A stretch of 8,052 nt of DNA, taken from positions 1-8,052 of the forward strand of contig DBCF01000092.1 of assembly GCA_002292925.1 (NCBI GenBank). The letters run 5' to 3'. This document shows positions 6,018 through 8,052 of the stretch, one piece after another (the first letter of the stretch is position 1; every line of letters starts with the position of its first letter). The position numbers and the translations under genes were made by a program. Below the pieces are notes generated by a model. That model worked only from the letters and a program-made list of their open reading frames with translations. It was not told where the DNA came from and did not search any database. This stretch comes from Roseiflexaceae bacterium UBA965. GTDB taxonomy: Bacteria > Chloroflexota > Chloroflexia > Chloroflexales > Roseiflexaceae.

Positions 6018-6309
6018 CTGTCGCTACTCCACTTCCGTCGCCAAAACTAGCGCTGTTTTGTATAGTGTATCATTGCTTACCCATTGTCTGGTAATTGAGC
6101 TAGTAAATTATCACACTATCTGGGCCAATTGCAGTCGCACGTTGGTTGTACAGTGATTGGTCTCGCACAGAGGACGTAGAGGGTACTAGCCTGCTGCATC
6201 TCTGTACAGTCGCAGCGGGCTGCGTCGCTGCAGGTGTGCGCACCCGGCATAGAATGGCGCCATGCAACGAGTGGCTCATCGCTCCAAAAGCGACCCATCA
6301 CGGCGGTTT
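6018..6309. other. Gene-free divergent region rich in short inverted and direct repeats
   Basis: No convincing gene is seen on either strand; the short open frames lack ribosome sites and protein-like composition. Visible structure: ATAGTGT (6062-6068) against ACACTAT (6113-6119); ACAGAG (6167-6172) against CTCTGT (6200-6205); CGCAGC-GG-GCTGCG (6211-6224), overlapping GCAGCG/CGCTGC; GTGCGCAC (6236-6243); ATGGCGCCAT (6253-6262); and TCGCT-CCAAA-AGCGA (6279-6293). Direct repeats are TGTACAGT (6147-6154 and 6203-6210) and CAGTCGCA (6132-6139 and 6207-6214). The 6130-6300 part is GC-richer than the AT-rich promoter segments. It could be a structured leader, a small RNA, or decayed sequence. I recognise no known riboswitch core. 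Confidence 0.45.
6042..6064 (-). promoter_or_regulatory. Possible mscS-family promoter -10 and overlapping inverted repeat
   Basis: On the minus strand a -10-like TATACA (6064-6059) runs into a 6-bp inverted repeat, CAAAAC/GTTTTG (6060-6055 and 6047-6042), around an AGCGCT core. The repeat would lie at the start of the transcript, 25 nt before the start codon. No convincing -35 is seen at standard spacing, so the promoter call is weak. The repeat could be an operator or a 5' UTR hairpin. Confidence 0.3.
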
Positions 6310-6338
6310 TTGGCGAAGGGGAGGTAATTGACTATAAT
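6310..6338 (+). promoter_or_regulatory. Sigma-70-type promoter for the flavin reductase-tsaC unit
   Basis: TTGGCG (6310-6315, four of six consensus bases), a 17-bp spacer, then a perfect TATAAT (6333-6338). Transcription would begin near 6345, after the in-frame ATG at 6344, which argues for translation from the ATG at 6383. This is the best promoter match in the window. Confidence 0.75.
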
Positions 6339-6382
6339 AGGGTATGTACCGTGTCGAAGTCGATACAGAAAAAGGTGTATGC

Positions 6383-6853
6383 ATGCCAGTGGACGATGCA
6401 ACGTTCCGCAAAACAATGGGAAGTTTTGTTAGTGGAGTCACCGTGGTTACCACGGTCTATGATAATGTGCGTTACGGGATGACGGTAAGTTCGTTTTGTT
6501 CTCTGTCACTCCAACCACAACTCTTACTCGTCTGTCTCAATAGCACATTGCCAACCTACAACGCCATTCTCAAATCGGGGAAATTTGGCGTGAGCATTTT
6601 GGCCGCCCATCAGGCGCATCTCTCACAACGCTTTGCGAGTCGTGAAATCGATAAATTTGCCGGCGTGGCATGGAGCAGTGGCTCGCTCGGAATGCCCTTG
6701 ATTGATGATTGTTGTACCACCATCGAATGTAATCTGGCGCATGTGTTACCCGGCGGAGATCATGCCATCGTGGTAGGCGCATTAATGCATGCTACAACCA
6801 ACGACCATGAACCGTTGGTTTATGCTCAAGGCGCCTACCGACAAATCGTATGA
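6383..6853 (+). CDS. Flavin reductase-like FMN-binding split-barrel protein
   Basis: Predicted flavoprotein of the flavin reductase-like domain family, whose members reduce free FMN/FAD with NAD(P)H, often for a partner monooxygenase. The 156 residues cover one domain. Visible signatures are FRKTMGSFVSGVTVVTT (8-24), GMTVSSFCSLSLQPQLLLVCL (32-52, the flavin-binding strand-loop where family members read GMTANSF.S.S..PPL), FGVSILA (68-74), and GGDHAIVVGAL (124-134, matching the conserved GDH...G segment). Final residues YAQGAYRQI resemble the usual Y..G.Y. The start at 6383 has AAGGTG 5 nt upstream and fits the promoter at 6310-6338; an in-frame ATG at 6344 would precede the predicted transcript start. 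Its last bases overlap the tsaC start as ATGA, so the two are cotranscribed and probably translationally coupled. The true substrate is unknown; a partner oxygenase is not adjacent. Confidence 0.88.
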   Translation: MPVDDATFRKTMGSFVSGVTVVTTVYDNVRYGMTVSSFCSLSLQPQLLLVCLNSTLPTYNAILKSGKFGVSILAAHQAHLSQRFASREIDKFAGVAWSSGSLGMPLIDDCCTTIECNLAHVLPGGDHAIVVGALMHATTNDHEPLVYAQGAYRQIV

Positions 6854-7887
6854 ACAGTGTGCGTATCGTGGTATCGGCGACCAATCCCGACCCCGACGCA
6901 ATCGCCCAAGCAGCGGCGATGATTCAGCGCGGCGGGGTTGTAGCCATGCCAACCGAAACCGTCTATGGATTGGCTGGTGATGCCCGCAACCGCCACGCTG
7001 TGCAAGCGATTTTTGTTGCCAAAGGGCGCCCAGCCACCGACCCACTCATCGTGCATGTGGCAGATTATGCCCAACTCGTTGGGGTGGTCGGCCAATTACC
7101 AGCGTCGTTTGCCTTGTTGAGTGAGGCGTTTTGGCCAGGGCCATTGACGATGCTCGTCCCCAAACACCCCACACTCGACCCGGCCATCACTGCGGGACGC
7201 GACAGTGTGGCGGTGCGCATGCCACATCACGCAGTGGCGTTAGCGTTGATTCGCGCCAGCGGTTGCCCTTTGGTTGCCCCATCGGCCAATCTGTTTTCAC
7301 GTCCAAGCCCCACCAATGCCGATCATGTGCTCAATGATTTAGCTGGTCGAATTGATGCCGTGCTAGACGCGGGCAGTACCACCATTGGGGTTGAATCAAC
7401 GATTATCGACCTGACTTGCACGCCACCCCGCATTTTGCGCCAAGGGGGTGTGCCGGCCGAACAACTCGCCACCGTGCTGGGTGATGTCATCGTACATACC
7501 ATAGTTGTGGCTGATGCTGATGCGGCACCGGCGCCAGGCATGTTGCTCAAACACTATTCACCCCGCGCGCCAGTAACGATTTTTCGCGGTACGACGCCCT
7601 CAATCCAGACACATATTGTGACACTCGCACACCAACAGACGTCGCTGGCATGGCTGTGTTATGACGACGATATTGCCATGGCAACGCAGGCAGCCATCCC
7701 CTATGCCTGCCTCGGCGCGCGTGCTGATGGTGCGGCGGTAGCCACACGTTTGTTTGCGGCTATTCGTGAGCTCGATGCGCTGGCGGTCACGCAGATTGTC
7801 ACCAGCGAACCCCACGGCGCTGGGGTGGCGGCGGCGGTGCGTGATCGCTTGTTTCGGGCCGCCGAAGGTCGCATTGTCGATCTGTGA
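6850..7887 (+). CDS. tsaC: Threonylcarbamoyl-AMP synthase, Sua5 type (YrdC plus Sua5 domain)
   Basis: Predicted to make threonylcarbamoyl-AMP from threonine, bicarbonate and ATP, the first step of N6-threonylcarbamoyladenosine (t6A) at position 37 of ANN-decoding tRNAs. The 345 residues match the long Sua5 form, not the single-domain TsaC. The YrdC domain (about 10-210) shows MPTETVYGLAGDA (33-45), the basic KGRP motif (58-61), PLIVHV (65-70), FWPGPLTMLV (94-103), VAVRMPHH (120-127), APSANLFSRPSPT (143-155) and GVESTIIDL (180-188). The linker signature PGMLLKHYSPRAPV is at 229-242, and the C-terminal Sua5 domain runs to GRIVDL. ATG at 6850 overlaps the preceding stop by 4 nt and has no strong Shine-Dalgarno, consistent with coupling. 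The other t6A genes (tsaB, tsaD, tsaE) are not in the window. Confidence 0.95.
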   Translation: MNSVRIVVSATNPDPDAIAQAAAMIQRGGVVAMPTETVYGLAGDARNRHAVQAIFVAKGRPATDPLIVHVADYAQLVGVVGQLPASFALLSEAFWPGPLTMLVPKHPTLDPAITAGRDSVAVRMPHHAVALALIRASGCPLVAPSANLFSRPSPTNADHVLNDLAGRIDAVLDAGSTTIGVESTIIDLTCTPPRILRQGGVPAEQLATVLGDVIVHTIVVADADAAPAPGMLLKHYSPRAPVTIFRGTTPSIQTHIVTLAHQQTSLAWLCYDDDIAMATQAAIPYACLGARADGAAVATRLFAAIRELDALAVTQIVTSEPHGAGVAAAVRDRLFRAAEGRIVDL

Positions 7888-7897
7888 TTGCGATGCT

Positions 7898-7973
7898 ATT
7901 TATACAAAAAATGACCTGGTGATAACACTATCACGACAATCATATGCTATACTTTGCAGAATAATTTATACAA
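7898..7973 (+). repeat. Direct repeat ATTTATACAA flanking the terminal promoter
   Basis: The 10-mer ATTTATACAA occurs exactly at 7898-7907 and 7964-7973, 66 bp apart, bracketing the inverted repeat and extended -10. The second copy touches the Shine-Dalgarno of the last gene. It may be regulatory or chance in AT-rich DNA. Confidence 0.4.
7919..7953 (+). promoter_or_regulatory. Extended -10 promoter with upstream inverted repeat
   Basis: TATACT (7948-7953) is preceded by TG one base upstream (7945-7946), an extended -10. No good -35 exists at 17 bp. Instead a 6-bp inverted repeat, GTGATA-N4-TATCAC (7919-7934), covers the -35 zone, where a regulator could bind. The predicted start is near 7960, about 24 nt before the ATG at 7984. 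Confidence 0.5.
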
Positions 7974-7983
7974 GGGGGCAATC

Positions 7984-8052
7984 ATGATGTGGTTGCGGCG
8001 ACTCCTCGGCGGTGGGAACAACAATGACAGTCGGATTTTGCACCTCTATGTA
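7984..8052 (+). CDS. Unrecognised protein, N-terminal 23 codons only
   Basis: An open frame starts at ATG 7984 (a second ATG follows at 7987) and runs off the window end. AAGGGGG (7972-7978) lies 5 nt before the first ATG, and an extended -10 promoter stands upstream, so this looks like a real gene start. The visible residues are a short basic-hydrophobic stretch (MMWLRRLLGG), then an Asn-rich linker (GNNND), then SRILHLYV, which looks like the first beta strand of a small domain. There is no signal peptide cleavage pattern or membrane helix. I cannot assign a family. It follows tsaC by 96 bp but has its own promoter. Confidence 0.65.
   Translation, partial: MMWLRRLLGGGNNNDSRILHLYV

Noticed and set aside
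6120..6300. FMN riboswitch, T-box or tRNA upstream of the flavin reductase gene
   Set aside because: I see no RFN-element core, no T-box antiterminator sequence and no tRNA T-loop motif; the segment also lies upstream of the predicted transcription start.
6116..6301. Possible small protein on the minus strand in the gene-free region
   Set aside because: No ribosome binding site and no recognisable motif; composition looks like random translation of GC-richer DNA.
6146..6331. Possible small protein on the plus strand in the gene-free region
   Set aside because: TTG start without a ribosome site, Cys/His/Arg-rich composition unlike its neighbours, and it overlaps the next promoter.
1..8052. 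Mobile element, CRISPR array, toxin-antitoxin or defence system
   Set aside because: No transposase or integrase motifs, no regularly spaced repeats and no effector-like genes; all sizeable genes are recognisable housekeeping families.

Overview
This is a compact stretch of bacterial chromosome with short intergenic gaps and balanced base composition. It encodes mostly core functions: peptidoglycan processing, the shikimate pathway, nucleotide-sugar oxidation, a HisC-type aminotransferase, a Rex redox repressor, an MscS channel, a flavin reductase-like protein and tRNA t6A modification. Rex, a Sua5-type threonylcarbamoyl-AMP synthase and MltG together would fit a Gram-positive-like or Chloroflexota bacterium. 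The style of the proteins reads to me as Chloroflexota, perhaps Chloroflexales or Herpetosiphon-like. That assignment is an impression, not a measurement.

Layout: the window opens inside mltG (+, 5' end missing), followed 13 bp later by aroE (+). A perfectly symmetric hairpin terminator (1716-1750) lies after aroE. Sixteen bases further on, at 1767-1782, is a perfect 16-bp match to the Bacillus subtilis parS centromere site, one base before the stop codon of the convergent gene. Two minus-strand genes follow, hisC then a UDP-glucose dehydrogenase-family gene, 19 bp apart and probably one transcript. A 252-bp AT-rich divergent region (4263-4514) carries the rex promoter and possible operator half-sites. 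rex (+) ends in a strong intrinsic terminator whose T-tract touches the stop codon of the convergent mscS-family gene (-). A 365-bp gene-free region (6018-6382) holds the divergent promoters and many inverted repeats. A flavin reductase-domain gene and tsaC/sua5 then overlap by ATGA on the plus strand. The window closes with a new promoter and the first 23 codons of an unrecognised protein.

The genes do not form one pathway. They are several one- or two-gene transcription units. I found no mobile element, CRISPR array, tRNA, rRNA or defence system. The most notable element is the parS site, which implies ParB loading, and perhaps proximity to the replication origin, on this replicon. The other observations are small-scale regulatory structures: repeats around promoters, unusual starts, an A8 tract after a start codon, and a structured intergenic region.
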